From positions 310,001 through 374,000 of the forward strand of contig NZ_JAKENF010000003.1 in assembly GCF_021491355.1 (NCBI RefSeq): a stretch of DNA of 64,000 nucleotides. Reading direction: 5' to 3'. Below the pieces are notes generated by a model that saw nothing but the letters and a program-made list of their open reading frames with translations, did not search any database and was not told where the DNA came from. Both the position numbers and the translations under genes were made by a program. The first letter of the stretch is position 1. Each line of letters opens with the position of its first letter. This stretch comes from Alitabrizicola rongguiensis (GTDB taxonomy: Bacteria; Pseudomonadota; Alphaproteobacteria; Rhodobacterales; Rhodobacteraceae). Below, in pieces: positions 1-8,289 of the stretch.

Positions 1-513
1 GCCATCCTCGACCTCGAAGCCTTCGATCGTGCGGGTGACTTCATCTCGCGGGCCAAACACCGGGATTTCTACGGTCTCGGCGGATCGGCGCAGATCGCGC
101 GTGACATCAGCCACAAGTTCCTGCGGATCGGCATTCGCAGTTCGGTCTTCGACGACGCTCACATGATGATGATGTCCGCGGCGCTGCTTGGACCAGACGA
201 TGTCGCGATCGCCTTTTCACATTCCGGCACCACCTCCGCCGTTCTGGATGCGATCGAGCTTGCGCGGCGCAACGGCGCGCGGACGATTGCCATAACGAAT
301 TATTCCGACAGCCCCATCGCGCGGGCCGTCGACGTCCTCCTTTGTTCGACGGCGCAGAACTCGCCGCTTCTGGGTGAAAACGCCACGGCGCGGATCGCCC
401 AGCTGAACCTGCTCGACGCGCTGTTTGTCGCGGTGGCGCAGCGCGATCGGGCCGCCGCCGAAGCCAACCTGAGCCGGACAATGCGAGCCGTGCAGACCAA
501 GCGCAGGACATGA
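1..513 (+). CDS. RpiR/MurR-family transcriptional regulator, C-terminal SIS domain (5' truncated by window edge)
   Basis: The reading frame is open from base 1 and ends with TGA at 511-513, so the N-terminal helix-turn-helix lies outside the window. What remains (about 170 residues) is a sugar-isomerase (SIS) fold: a GLGGSA phosphosugar-binding loop near residue 27, the FSHSG loop near residue 74, and an AITNY strand. In this family the HTH binds an inverted repeat and the SIS domain senses a phosphorylated sugar. It ends 6 bp before a PfkB kinase, so the two are probably co-transcribed. It is the best candidate regulator of the sugar genes to the right. The family call is secure; the ligand is unknown. 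Confidence 0.88.
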   Translation, partial: AILDLEAFDRAGDFISRAKHRDFYGLGGSAQIARDISHKFLRIGIRSSVFDDAHMMMMSAALLGPDDVAIAFSHSGTTSAVLDAIELARRNGARTIAITNYSDSPIARAVDVLLCSTAQNSPLLGENATARIAQLNLLDALFVAVAQRDRAAAEANLSRTMRAVQTKRRT

Positions 514-519
514 CCGAAC

Positions 520-1401
520 ATGGCACCTTCAGATACTGTCCTTGTCGCCGGATCGCTTCACTACGACATCATGGTCGAAGCCGATCACCTGCCACGCCCG
601 GATGAAACCGCTGTCGGGTCACGCTGGTATCCAAAGTTCGGCGGCAAGGGCGGCAACCAGGCCGTGGCCATCGCGCGCGCCGGGGGACGGGTGCGGATGC
701 TCGGGGCGGTCGGGACCGATGACTTCGGCAATTTCCTGCGCGCCGGACTAAGATCCGCCGGGGTCGATGATCGTTATGTCGCGACGCTGTCCGACCACGG
801 ATCGGGGATGAGCGTCGCAATCCAGGACCGTGCCGGCGACTATGCGGCAACCATCGTATCCGGAGCGAACCTGTTCATCCCGCGGCCCGCCAACGCGGCC
901 GATCTTTGGTCGGGGATCGGATTGGTCGTCTTGCAGAACGAGGTATCCCCGGCATTGAACCTTTCCGTGGCGCAAGAGGCTCGTTCCCTCGGCATTCCGA
1001 CCTTGCTGAACGCAGCTCCGTGGAGGGATCCGGCGCCCGACTTCGTCGAACTTGTCGACATTCTTGTGGTGAATGCCGTCGAGGCCGAAATGATGGGCGC
1101 CGGCAAGGTCGACAGTCTTGAGGCCGCCCGTGCCGCCGCCGATCACCTGGCGCATCGGTTCGGCAGCGTCGTCGTCACGGCAGGCGGCAATGGGCTTGCC
1201 GCGAGCAGGGCCGGACTGGAGACGATCGTCTTGCCGGCCGAAAGGGTCAAGGTCGTGTCGACCCATGGGGCAGGGGACGCCTTCATCGGAGCCTTTGCCG
1301 CCGCAACCATTCAGGGCGAGCGTCTGAAAGAGGCATGCCAGCGCGCATCGCACGCAGCCGCGCTGCATGTTGCAGGCAAGTCGCGGGCTGCTGCCGTCTG
1401 A
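520..1401 (+). CDS. PfkB-family carbohydrate kinase, ribokinase-like
   Basis: This 293-residue protein is the usual length for ribokinases. It has the N-terminal PfkB signature GGKGGNQA (residues 41-48), which forms part of the sugar site, and the C-terminal signature with catalytic Asp in HGAGDAF (Asp about 253). It is expected to phosphorylate a free pentose or related sugar with ATP in the cytosol. An AGGAC sequence lies about 11 nt before the ATG. It sits 6 bp after the RpiR-family gene and converges on a gluconokinase. The substrate cannot be fixed from sequence: ribokinase, 2-keto-gluconokinase-like and fructokinase-like members share these motifs. Confidence 0.85.
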   Translation: MAPSDTVLVAGSLHYDIMVEADHLPRPDETAVGSRWYPKFGGKGGNQAVAIARAGGRVRMLGAVGTDDFGNFLRAGLRSAGVDDRYVATLSDHGSGMSVAIQDRAGDYAATIVSGANLFIPRPANAADLWSGIGLVVLQNEVSPALNLSVAQEARSLGIPTLLNAAPWRDPAPDFVELVDILVVNAVEAEMMGAGKVDSLEAARAAADHLAHRFGSVVVTAGGNGLAASRAGLETIVLPAERVKVVSTHGAGDAFIGAFAAATIQGERLKEACQRASHAAALHVAGKSRAAAV

Positions 1402-1416
1402 CGATCGCGGAAGGGA

Positions 1417-1929
1417 TCAGGCCTGACTGACGGTGTCCGGCGAGAGGGTCAGCGCGGCGAGTGCCCGCTCAACCAGTTTGTTTGGGGGCATTGTTGCGTC
1501 GAGTGTCACGCCATGCTCGTCTGCCGACAGCGCCTCGAGACTGGCAAGCTGGCTTTCCGCCAAGGCGGGGTTCATGAAATGACCGCGGCGCATTTCCATG
1601 CGCCGCCGTGCCTCGGGCAAGTCAAGGGTGAGATGCACCAGAAAGACCGGTCCGTTCGCGCGCAGGATGTCCCGGTAGCTCTTTCGCAAGGCTGAACAGC
1701 TGACGACCACGCCATCGCTCTCTTGTGCGATCGCGGCCGCCAGCGACAGCAACCATGGCTCACGCATCCTGTCGTTCAACGCCTGTCCCGAGGCCATGGC
1801 CTGGACATTCTCGGGCGGATGGAAACTGTCACCTTCGAGGAAGGGATATCCGAGCTTCCGGGACAGGAGCTTGCCGATAGTCGACTTGCCACAACCCGAG
1901 ACGCCCATCACGACGATCCTGCGCGCCAT
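1417..1929 (-). CDS. gntK: Gluconokinase (GntK family)
   Basis: This P-loop kinase has the Walker A sequence GVSGCGKST near residues 9-17, followed by the EGDSFHPPEN segment typical of gluconate kinases. It phosphorylates D-gluconate to 6-phosphogluconate. From the ATG at 1929 it is 170 residues, close to the 175 of E. coli GntK. A TTG at 1962 would add 11 residues without similarity, so the ATG is preferred. It is the last gene of the leftward catabolic block, about 50 bp downstream of the dehydrogenase. A related C4-C6 aldonate is a possible substrate given the neighbours. Confidence 0.87.
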   Translation of the reverse strand: MARRIVVMGVSGCGKSTIGKLLSRKLGYPFLEGDSFHPPENVQAMASGQALNDRMREPWLLSLAAAIAQESDGVVVSCSALRKSYRDILRANGPVFLVHLTLDLPEARRRMEMRRGHFMNPALAESQLASLEALSADEHGVTLDATMPPNKLVERALAALTLSPDTVSQA

Positions 1930-1978
1930 CGCCTGGGGCTCGTTCTGCGCTTGAACTGTCAAAGTGGAACCGCGCTGG

Positions 1979-2878
1979 TCACGATGCAGGGGGCCCGGCG
2001 GAAATGCCGTTGCGACGCTCCAGTTCCACGATCAGCGCCGAGTGGTCCAGGTCGCCTCCGCCATGGGCAACGAGGTTGCGGAACAGGTCGTCAGCGAGTT
2101 GCAGGACTGGCAATTCAAGGCCGAGCGACTGAGCAAGCGCCAAGGCCGCCGCCGTGTCCTTGATCTGGTACTTGGCAGGACCGCCGGGGACGAAATCCCT
2201 CGCAATCATGCGCGACCCATGGAGATCGAGGATCCGGGAAGACGCAAAGCCTCCCATCAGGGCTTGCCTGACCTTGCCTGGATCGGCGCCTCCCTGCCGA
2301 GCGAGCAGCAGCGCTTCGGACACCGCACAGATCGTCGAGGCGACAAGGAGCTGGTTCACCAGCTTGGTCAGGGCGCCGGAGCCATCCGGCCCCACATGAG
2401 TCACCTTGCCCATCGGATCGAAGACCGGGGCCAGGGCGGCGATGTCTTCGGCCCTTCCTCCCGCCATGATCGACAGGGTGCCGTCGCGGGCTGCGACTGT
2501 TCCTCCGGAGACCGGCGCATCCACCCATACCAGGCCAAGGCCGCGAGCAAGGGCGGCCATGGACTTGGCTTCGTCATGGCCGATCGATGACATCACGACA
2601 AGCCTGGCGCCCGGCTGCATGGCGCGCGCGGCGCCCTCTTCGCCAAAAAGGACCTCATGGCAAACCGGGCCCGAGGACAGCATGACGATCACGGCCTGCG
2701 CATCCTTCACGGCCTCTCTTGGCGTCGCACAGATCTGCGCCCCGGCGGTGATCGACTGGGCCTTGTCGCGCGTCCGGTTCCAGAGACTGAGCCGATGCCC
2801 CGCGCGGTGAAGATTGGCGGCCATGGGGCCGCCCATCAATCCGGTTCCAAGAACCGCGACCCGCCATGGGGTGGTCAT
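1979..2878 (-). CDS. NAD(P)-dependent beta-hydroxyacid dehydrogenase (3-hydroxyisobutyrate dehydrogenase family)
   Basis: The Rossmann fingerprint GTGLMGGPMA is at residues 11-20, the substrate motif DAPVSGGT at about 120-127, and the catalytic lysine is in GALTKLVNQ (Lys172). The family oxidises the hydroxyl group of small beta-hydroxy acids such as 3-hydroxyisobutyrate, tartronate semialdehyde or threonate. The ATG at 2878 overlaps the upstream stop as ATGA, which supports this start over a longer reading and gives 299 residues, normal for the family. The catabolic context (sugar importer, gluconokinase, lactonase) suggests a sugar-acid substrate such as threonate, glycerate or a 2-methyl sugar acid. 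That is inference. Confidence 0.86.
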   Translation of the reverse strand: MTTPWRVAVLGTGLMGGPMAANLHRAGHRLSLWNRTRDKAQSITAGAQICATPREAVKDAQAVIVMLSSGPVCHEVLFGEEGAARAMQPGARLVVMSSIGHDEAKSMAALARGLGLVWVDAPVSGGTVAARDGTLSIMAGGRAEDIAALAPVFDPMGKVTHVGPDGSGALTKLVNQLLVASTICAVSEALLLARQGGADPGKVRQALMGGFASSRILDLHGSRMIARDFVPGGPAKYQIKDTAAALALAQSLGLELPVLQLADDLFRNLVAHGGGDLDHSALIVELERRNGISAGPPAS

Positions 2879-3168
2879 GGCTCCACGCGATCCAGGAACC
2901 GCACCGGCTGTTCGTCGCACAGGTGCAGAGACGCGCGGAATTCGGCCACGTGCGGCGTCTGCAGATGCGCGTCGAAAGCGGCGCTGTCGGTGTAGACCTC
3001 GTAGAACATCACCTTGACCAGACCATCGCCCGGCTGAAGCATGATGTCGAACTGCAGGCAGCCGGGTTCTTTTGCCAGCGATGCGCTCGCATCGGCCCGA
3101 GCCGCCGTGAGGAAGGGGTCAAGCTTGTCTGGCGCGACATGGAATTCCGGAAGGACGACGAAGCTCAT
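2875..3168 (-). CDS. Small ABM-domain protein, putative quinol monooxygenase/isomerase (LsrG/YgiN-like)
   Basis: This is a 97-residue single-domain protein of the antibiotic-biosynthesis-monooxygenase dimeric ferredoxin-like fold. It shows the typical pattern of a first beta strand, a helix with KLDPFLTAARAD, the EPGCLQFD segment and a C-terminal FYEVYTD strand. Members include YgiN and LsrG and are often found in sugar catabolic operons, where they may isomerise or detoxify reactive ketoses. It is coupled by ATGA overlaps on both sides, so translation of the three genes is linked. The exact reaction is unknown. Confidence 0.78.
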   Translation of the reverse strand: MSFVVLPEFHVAPDKLDPFLTAARADASASLAKEPGCLQFDIMLQPGDGLVKVMFYEVYTDSAAFDAHLQTPHVAEFRASLHLCDEQPVRFLDRVEP

Positions 3169-4523
3169 GCAGCCGCTCCCACCTTGGGGCCCATGGTCGC
3201 CACCTGTTCCTTGCGCAGGGCCACCACATCCAGATCGTTCACGAATTCCACATCGGACATCCGCACGATCTGATCGCGGGCCACGTCCTTCTTCAGCAGG
3301 ACGTGATGGGCAAGTCCCATCGGAAGGGCGTCGATCGCCGTCGAGATCGTTGCGGGGATGGCTTTTGCCCAGGTGGCAAAGCCGCCTTCGCCATCCAGAT
3401 AGGACCCGGCCTTAAGGTTCGACTTCGCCGTCGCGACCGCGTCTCCGCGGAATTCGCGCGAGGAACCGGTCGGTTCCTTCCGCAGCACAGCGGACAAGAC
3501 AGAGACCGAGGTTTCAAGGCCGATCAGATGGAAGGGACGCCACATCGAACCATACCAGCCGGACTTGTCCGTCAGCAGGCCATACTGCTCGAAACAGCCC
3601 TTGGTGTATTCGTCGGGCGCGCGGAAGGTAACGAACATGCCGTACTGGATGTTGTTCAGCACCTTGCGACCGTCCGGCTCCATGCTGGCGGCGATGTCAA
3701 CCAGACCGGTCTTCGGCATCCGCCCGCCTTCGGATTGCGGTTTGAACACCTGGGCCAGATCCTGCAATCCCGACGGATAGAAGGCGAGCCCGTCATCGGG
3801 GCAGTCTAGGCCCGTGCCGTTGGCTACAGCCGCCATCTCGATCGCGGCCTTGGTGCCGTCGGTGAAGGAGTTGTACATCTTGGGGTTGAAGTCGCCCTTG
3901 GCGACGAATTCGTCGCTCCACCCGAAGTAGCCCCAGACGGTATCCGGCGTCGAATAGCGGTATTCCGGCCGGAAGTTCATGCCTTTGCCCGCGGAAATCA
4001 GCTCGAATCCGCAGGATCGGACCCAGTCCACCAGCTCGCAGATAAAGGCGGGCTGATCGCCATAGGCCATCGAATAGATCAGGCCCTTCTCGCGCGCCAT
4101 TTTGCCAAGGATCGGACCACACATCACGTCGGCCTCGACGTTGACCATGACGATGTGCTTCATCCCGTCGATTGCCTGCAGCGCATGGCGGACGCCTGCG
4201 ATGGGGTGGCCGGTCGCCTCGATGATGCATTCGATGCCGTCAAAGGCGCACAGGCTTGCCGCGTCTTCGGTCACGAAGGTGCGGCCGGTATCCATCGCAT
4301 CGGAAAGCGAGGTTGCGGCGTATTCCTCGGGTTGCCAGCCGGTGCGCGCCAGCGACGCGCGAGCCTTCTTGCCATCCAGATCGGCGACGCCCACGATGTG
4401 ATAGCCGGCGATCTTGCGCGCCTGTGCCAGCACCATCGAGCCGAACTTGCCTGCACCAATCAGGCCGACGCGGACAGGGCGGCCCGCTTCATTCCGTGCG
4501 GCCAGCATCGAGTAAAGATTCAT
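3165..4523 (-). CDS. COG4091-type NAD(P)-dependent oxidoreductase (homoserine dehydrogenase-like with C-terminal SAF region)
   Basis: This 452-residue protein has an N-terminal Rossmann domain, with GLIGAGKFGSM near residues 18-28, followed by a long homoserine-dehydrogenase-like middle and a C-terminal SAF-like part (YLDGEGGF). Such proteins are catabolic dehydrogenases of uncertain substrate, found in polyol and sugar-acid gene clusters. The ATG at 4523 is preceded by a good GGAGA ribosome site. A TTG further upstream is less likely. It is the first gene of a unit continuing leftward into the ABM, beta-hydroxyacid dehydrogenase and gluconokinase genes. A shared dyad operator lies about 210 bp upstream. 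Confidence 0.75.
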   Translation of the reverse strand: MNLYSMLAARNEAGRPVRVGLIGAGKFGSMVLAQARKIAGYHIVGVADLDGKKARASLARTGWQPEEYAATSLSDAMDTGRTFVTEDAASLCAFDGIECIIEATGHPIAGVRHALQAIDGMKHIVMVNVEADVMCGPILGKMAREKGLIYSMAYGDQPAFICELVDWVRSCGFELISAGKGMNFRPEYRYSTPDTVWGYFGWSDEFVAKGDFNPKMYNSFTDGTKAAIEMAAVANGTGLDCPDDGLAFYPSGLQDLAQVFKPQSEGGRMPKTGLVDIAASMEPDGRKVLNNIQYGMFVTFRAPDEYTKGCFEQYGLLTDKSGWYGSMWRPFHLIGLETSVSVLSAVLRKEPTGSSREFRGDAVATAKSNLKAGSYLDGEGGFATWAKAIPATISTAIDALPMGLAHHVLLKKDVARDQIVRMSDVEFVNDLDVVALRKEQVATMGPKVGAAA

Positions 4524-4815
4524 CCCACTTCTCCACAAGCGGCCCGCAGTTCAATCCGGGCCAAAAACTCTGCGACAGAAACGAACGCGACCCGCACGGC
4601 TTCGCACCGAAGCGTGTCATGGGGCGTCGAATCTGGTTTGGTCCTCCCCGTCGGCTGGAACTCGTTCACGGCCGACAGGGCCAACTTTTCGCAAAACAAC
4701 AGCCAGAACAATTTAACTTCTTTGGTGGATCGATTAGTCGAACTAAAGCGTCAGGCGGGGCATGGGGTAGCGACCGACCGGATCGGCAAACCCGCGCGCC
4801 ACCGCCGTGAGGCAC
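4524..4815. promoter_or_regulatory. 292-bp promoter region upstream of the leftward dehydrogenase unit
   Basis: No gene is supported here. The left side carries the ribosome site for the dehydrogenase at 4523. The right part contains the relatively AT-rich stretch 4690-4750 and the dyad TTAGT-CGA-ACTAA at 4734-4746, described separately. The lactonase/importer unit ends at 4816, so this gap must hold the promoter of the dehydrogenase unit unless there is read-through. Confidence 0.5.
4729..4746. promoter_or_regulatory. Putative operator, copy 1 (ATCGATTAGTCGAACTAA)
   Basis: This is a perfect 5+5 inverted repeat, TTAGT and ACTAA, separated by 3 bp and preceded by ATCGA. The same 18-nt element, differing at only three central positions, lies upstream of the importer unit at 9552-9569. 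A dyad shared by the two leftward units suggests one regulator, most plausibly the RpiR-family protein at the left edge or the LysR protein at 9633. Confidence 0.55.
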
Positions 4816-5709
4816 TCAGATCCTGTAGATGCGCTCGGCCGTCGCAGATCTGACCAATGTCCGATCCGCGGGCCCAAAGGGCGCCAGGGTCGCGTCCAGG
4901 GCCTCAAACAGCCGGGCTGCATCGCTGAACAACAGATCGACAGGAAGGTTGCTGCCGAACATGGTGCGGTGCGGTGTGAAAAGCCTGAGGGCGCGCGACA
5001 GCAGGGGCACCGTGTCAGCCGGCGTCCATTCAGGATGCCCAAGCCCATAGCCCGACAGCTTTACCGCGACATTCTCGGCGCGGGACAGATCGCTCAGGGC
5101 GGCCTCCCAACGTCGCAGACCCTCGGCGCTTCGGTCGATCGGCATGCCGAAATGGTTGAGCACGAACGTCGTTGTGGGAAAGTCCTCGGCCAGTTCGCGC
5201 GCCATCGCCATCTGCGGCCAATAAATCTGCAGATCGAAACTGAGCCCCCGGTCCGACAGCGCCCGGAATCCTCGCCGCCAGCCGTCTTGCTGCATCAGAT
5301 CTGGTGACGGCGCCACGCGCAGCCGCGGATCCTCGTGCCAGTTCAGGATCTGGCGGATGCCTCGGACCGAAGGTGTCTGCAGGTGTTCATAAAGGACAGC
5401 GCCGACGTCCGGCCGGGACAGGTCCGCATAGGCCACGATCGCGGTGGGGGCTTCCTGCAGGCCCAGCCCGGCCAGCCACCGGGTTTCTCCGACAGGATCC
5501 TCGCTCGTCCAGCCATTCTGGACATGGACCGTCTTTCGCACCCCATGCCCAGCCACGAGTGCACGATAGTCGGCGGGCAGGAATGTGCGCCTGATCGCGG
5601 ACAGGTCCCCCTCAAGCCCCTCGGGCCTTCCGGGATCAAGCCATGGGTAGGGGCCAAACTGCAGATCCTGGAAATGCTGGTGGGTGTCGACGATGGGATC
5701 GTCTGTCAT
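4816..5709 (-). CDS. COG3618-type amidohydrolase / sugar lactonase-like metal-dependent hydrolase
   Basis: This 297-residue TIM-barrel hydrolase has an N-terminal metal-binding motif THQHFQDL and a later NHFGMPIDRS motif typical of the L-fuconolactonase and 2-pyrone-4,6-dicarboxylate lactonase family. It is predicted to open a lactone ring, generating a sugar acid for the dehydrogenase and kinase encoded to its left. The start at 5709 lies 1 bp beyond the permease stop codon (5711-5713), so it is the last gene of the importer operon. The substrate is unknown. Amidohydrolases of this group are easily confused with PDC hydrolase. Confidence 0.78.
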   Translation of the reverse strand: MTDDPIVDTHQHFQDLQFGPYPWLDPGRPEGLEGDLSAIRRTFLPADYRALVAGHGVRKTVHVQNGWTSEDPVGETRWLAGLGLQEAPTAIVAYADLSRPDVGAVLYEHLQTPSVRGIRQILNWHEDPRLRVAPSPDLMQQDGWRRGFRALSDRGLSFDLQIYWPQMAMARELAEDFPTTTFVLNHFGMPIDRSAEGLRRWEAALSDLSRAENVAVKLSGYGLGHPEWTPADTVPLLSRALRLFTPHRTMFGSNLPVDLLFSDAARLFEALDATLAPFGPADRTLVRSATAERIYRI

Positions 5710-5710
5710 C

Positions 5711-6688
5711 TCAGCGCTGTTTGCGGGTCAGCCGGTCGGCCAGCACGGCAAGGATCACGACCGCACCCGATGCCACGAACTGCCAGAAGGACGGCACGTT
5801 GATGAGGGTCAGGCCATTCTGCAAGGCGCCAAGCGTCACCGCGCCGACAAGCGAGCCGAGCGGATTGCCGATCCCGCCGAACAGGCTGGCGCCGCCGATC
5901 ACTGCCGAGCCGATGGCCTGCAATTCGAAGCCTTGGCCCCCGATAGGTTCGGCTGCACCGATCCGGGCGATCAGGACGAAGCCCGCAATGCTCGAAAGCG
6001 CGCCAGAGATCGTATAGACCGTTACCTTTATCGCATCGATGTTGATCCCCGAAAGCCGCGCGGCCTCTTCGTTGCCGCCCGTCGCGATGATCCTCTCGCC
6101 GAGTCCTGTGAACGCCACCACGACATAGCCGAGCAGGGCGATACCCACCGCTATGAGAACAGGGGTGGGAATGCCCAGAAGCTGCCCCGCGAAGATGTCA
6201 CGGAAGAGGGGAGGAAGCCCGTAGATCGGCTGGCCATCCGTGTAGATCAAGGCCGCGCCGCGGAAGATGCTGAGCGTTCCGAGGGTTACGATGAAATCGG
6301 GCAGCTTGAGTTTGGCGATCATGACGCCGTTGAGAAAACCGCAGATCAGGCCCACGCCAAGGCCCGCGAAAATGGCAAGCCCCACGCCCGCGCTGGTCGC
6401 GACATCGGCCGCCACCATGCTGGAAAGTCCGGCGATCGAGCCCACCGACAGGTCGATGCCCTTGGTCATGATGACCAGGGTCATCGCGACCGCGGTGATC
6501 GCGCTGATCGACGACTGGAGCAGGATGTCCAGCAGGTTGGATGGCTGGTAGAACGTGGATGACAGCGACGAGAAGACGACGAACAGCACGACGACGCCTG
6601 ACAGGACCGAGGCGCGCCGCAACACTTCCGCACGGTTGATCGGCGCCCGGCCGTCCGCCTGTGCTTGACCCAGTTGCTTCGCGGTCAT
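5711..6688 (-). CDS. Ribose-type ABC transporter permease (RbsC family)
   Basis: This is a 325-residue polytopic inner-membrane protein. It has the cytoplasmic EAA-like coupling segment, the GGNEEAARLSGI motif and the NGVMIAKLKLPDFIVTLGT segment found in RbsC/XylH-type permeases. It forms the channel for a monosaccharide or polyol together with the ATPase encoded just upstream. Its ATG overlaps the ATPase stop as ATGA. The N-terminal 25 residues are polar, then about eight to ten hydrophobic segments follow, the usual layout. Confidence 0.92.
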   Translation of the reverse strand: MTAKQLGQAQADGRAPINRAEVLRRASVLSGVVVLFVVFSSLSSTFYQPSNLLDILLQSSISAITAVAMTLVIMTKGIDLSVGSIAGLSSMVAADVATSAGVGLAIFAGLGVGLICGFLNGVMIAKLKLPDFIVTLGTLSIFRGAALIYTDGQPIYGLPPLFRDIFAGQLLGIPTPVLIAVGIALLGYVVVAFTGLGERIIATGGNEEAARLSGINIDAIKVTVYTISGALSSIAGFVLIARIGAAEPIGGQGFELQAIGSAVIGGASLFGGIGNPLGSLVGAVTLGALQNGLTLINVPSFWQFVASGAVVILAVLADRLTRKQR

Positions 6689-8214
6689 TGGGCCACTCCG
6701 GCAGTCATGAGTTTCATCACGCGGTCCTCGGTTAGTGTTTCGCTGTTTTCGATGACGGTGTTCAGATGGCCGTCTTCCATGATCCCGATCCGGTCGGCGA
6801 GGTAGAGAAGCTCGGGCAGCTCGGACGAGACGACAACCACGGCCGCCCCTTCGGCGGCAAGGCGTTGCAACAACTCGTAGATCTCGGCCTTGGCCCCGAC
6901 GTCGATGCCGCGGGTAGGTTCGTCGAACAGGTAGATCTTAGCATTGGTGGCCAGCCAGCGGGCAATGATCACCTTCTGCTGGTTTCCGCCCGACAAGTGC
7001 CCCAGGGGCACGGCGATGTTTCTAGGCTTGATCGACAGTTCCGCCGAGAGCTTGCGTATTGCGGCGCGGCGGCGCGCGAAGTCGATGAAGCCGAAGCGCG
7101 AATAGCGAGAAAGGCTGACCAGACCGAAGTTGGACTCGATGCTCATCATCGGCACGACTGCCTGGCCCCGTCGATCCTCGGGCAGATAGGCCACACCTTG
7201 GGCAATCGCATCCGACGGAGACTTTATGGTGACTTCCCGGCCAGCGACCTTCAGGTGACCCGACCTGATCGGATCTATTCCGAAGATGGCCCGCAGCAGA
7301 GCAGAGCGGCCAGATCCGACAAGCCCGGCCAGGCCGAATATCTCGCCCGCCTTGACCGAAGCCGAGATGGACTTCACCCGATCCGTTGTCAGCCGGTCGA
7401 GCGATAGCAGATCCGGCCCCGCCGATTGCGAGGCATGTCGCGCCCGGGAGGTGGCATTTGAAAGTTCCCGGCCGGTGATCATGCTATTGATCGTGTCGGT
7501 GTCATGCGCGTCGGTCCGATCGGTCATGATGACCTGCCCATCCCGCAGCACGGTGATCACGTCGCAGATGGCGCGGATCTCGCTCATCCGGTGCGAGATG
7601 TAGATGATCCCCTTGCCCGCCTCCCTGAGCTTGGCGATGACCTTGAACAGGTTCTCCTGCTCGGTCGGCGTCAGGCTGGAGGTCGGTTCGTCAAAGGCGA
7701 TGATCTCGCCGCCGCGGGCGAGGGTACGGGCGATTTCGACAAGCTGGCGATCCGCCATGCCAAGCGAACCGACAGACGCGCTGCAATCGATATGCGGGGC
7801 AAGCTCAGCCAGGATTTCGGCCGCCTTGCGTTTCAGTTCGGGCCGCGGAATGGCGTGCAGTGCCTGCGTACTGCCGAGGAAGATGTTCTGTGCAACGTCC
7901 AGCTGGGGCACAAGGCTCAGTTCCTGGCTGACCAGGCCGATGCCGAGCGAGAGCGCATGGCGTGGGCTTTCGATCCGGACGGTGCCTTTTCCCGCCAGTT
8001 CAATGGTGCCACGATCGGGCTGGGCCAGACCGAACACGATCCGCATCAGCGTAGACTTGCCGGCCCCGTTCTCTCCAAGCAGGCCATGAACCTCGCCCGG
8101 CCTCAGGATGAGATCGACGCCCTTCAGGACGACGACCGGGCCGTAGCTCTTTTCGATCGCGCGCATGGCCATGAGCGGCTCGCCGGCATCTCGGGAGATC
8201 TGGGCAATCGTCAT
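6685..8214 (-). CDS. Sugar ABC transporter ATP-binding protein with two ATPase domains (RbsA family)
   Basis: This 509-residue protein is built of two ABC domains, as in RbsA/MglA. The first half has Walker A LLGENGAGKST and a signature segment near residue 150. The second half has the degenerate P-loop GLVGSGRSALL usual for the C-terminal domain and the signature LSGGNQQKV. It energises the RbsC-type permease encoded next. It follows the binding-protein gene with a gap of about 75 bp that may hold the post-receptor RNA hairpin commonly seen in such operons. Confidence 0.93.
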   Translation of the reverse strand: MTIAQISRDAGEPLMAMRAIEKSYGPVVVLKGVDLILRPGEVHGLLGENGAGKSTLMRIVFGLAQPDRGTIELAGKGTVRIESPRHALSLGIGLVSQELSLVPQLDVAQNIFLGSTQALHAIPRPELKRKAAEILAELAPHIDCSASVGSLGMADRQLVEIARTLARGGEIIAFDEPTSSLTPTEQENLFKVIAKLREAGKGIIYISHRMSEIRAICDVITVLRDGQVIMTDRTDAHDTDTINSMITGRELSNATSRARHASQSAGPDLLSLDRLTTDRVKSISASVKAGEIFGLAGLVGSGRSALLRAIFGIDPIRSGHLKVAGREVTIKSPSDAIAQGVAYLPEDRRGQAVVPMMSIESNFGLVSLSRYSRFGFIDFARRRAAIRKLSAELSIKPRNIAVPLGHLSGGNQQKVIIARWLATNAKIYLFDEPTRGIDVGAKAEIYELLQRLAAEGAAVVVVSSELPELLYLADRIGIMEDGHLNTVIENSETLTEDRVMKLMTAGVAQ

Positions 8215-8289
8215 CGGGTCGCTTCCGTGTGTAAAGAAGGTTGTCCGGGCAATAGCCCGGACAACGCTGATCCTAACAGTGTGGACGAT

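Noticed and set aside
748-1368. 206-residue minus-strand reading opposite the ribokinase-like gene
   Set aside because: It is antisense to a well supported gene, has no family similarity and is typical of spurious frames in GC-rich DNA.
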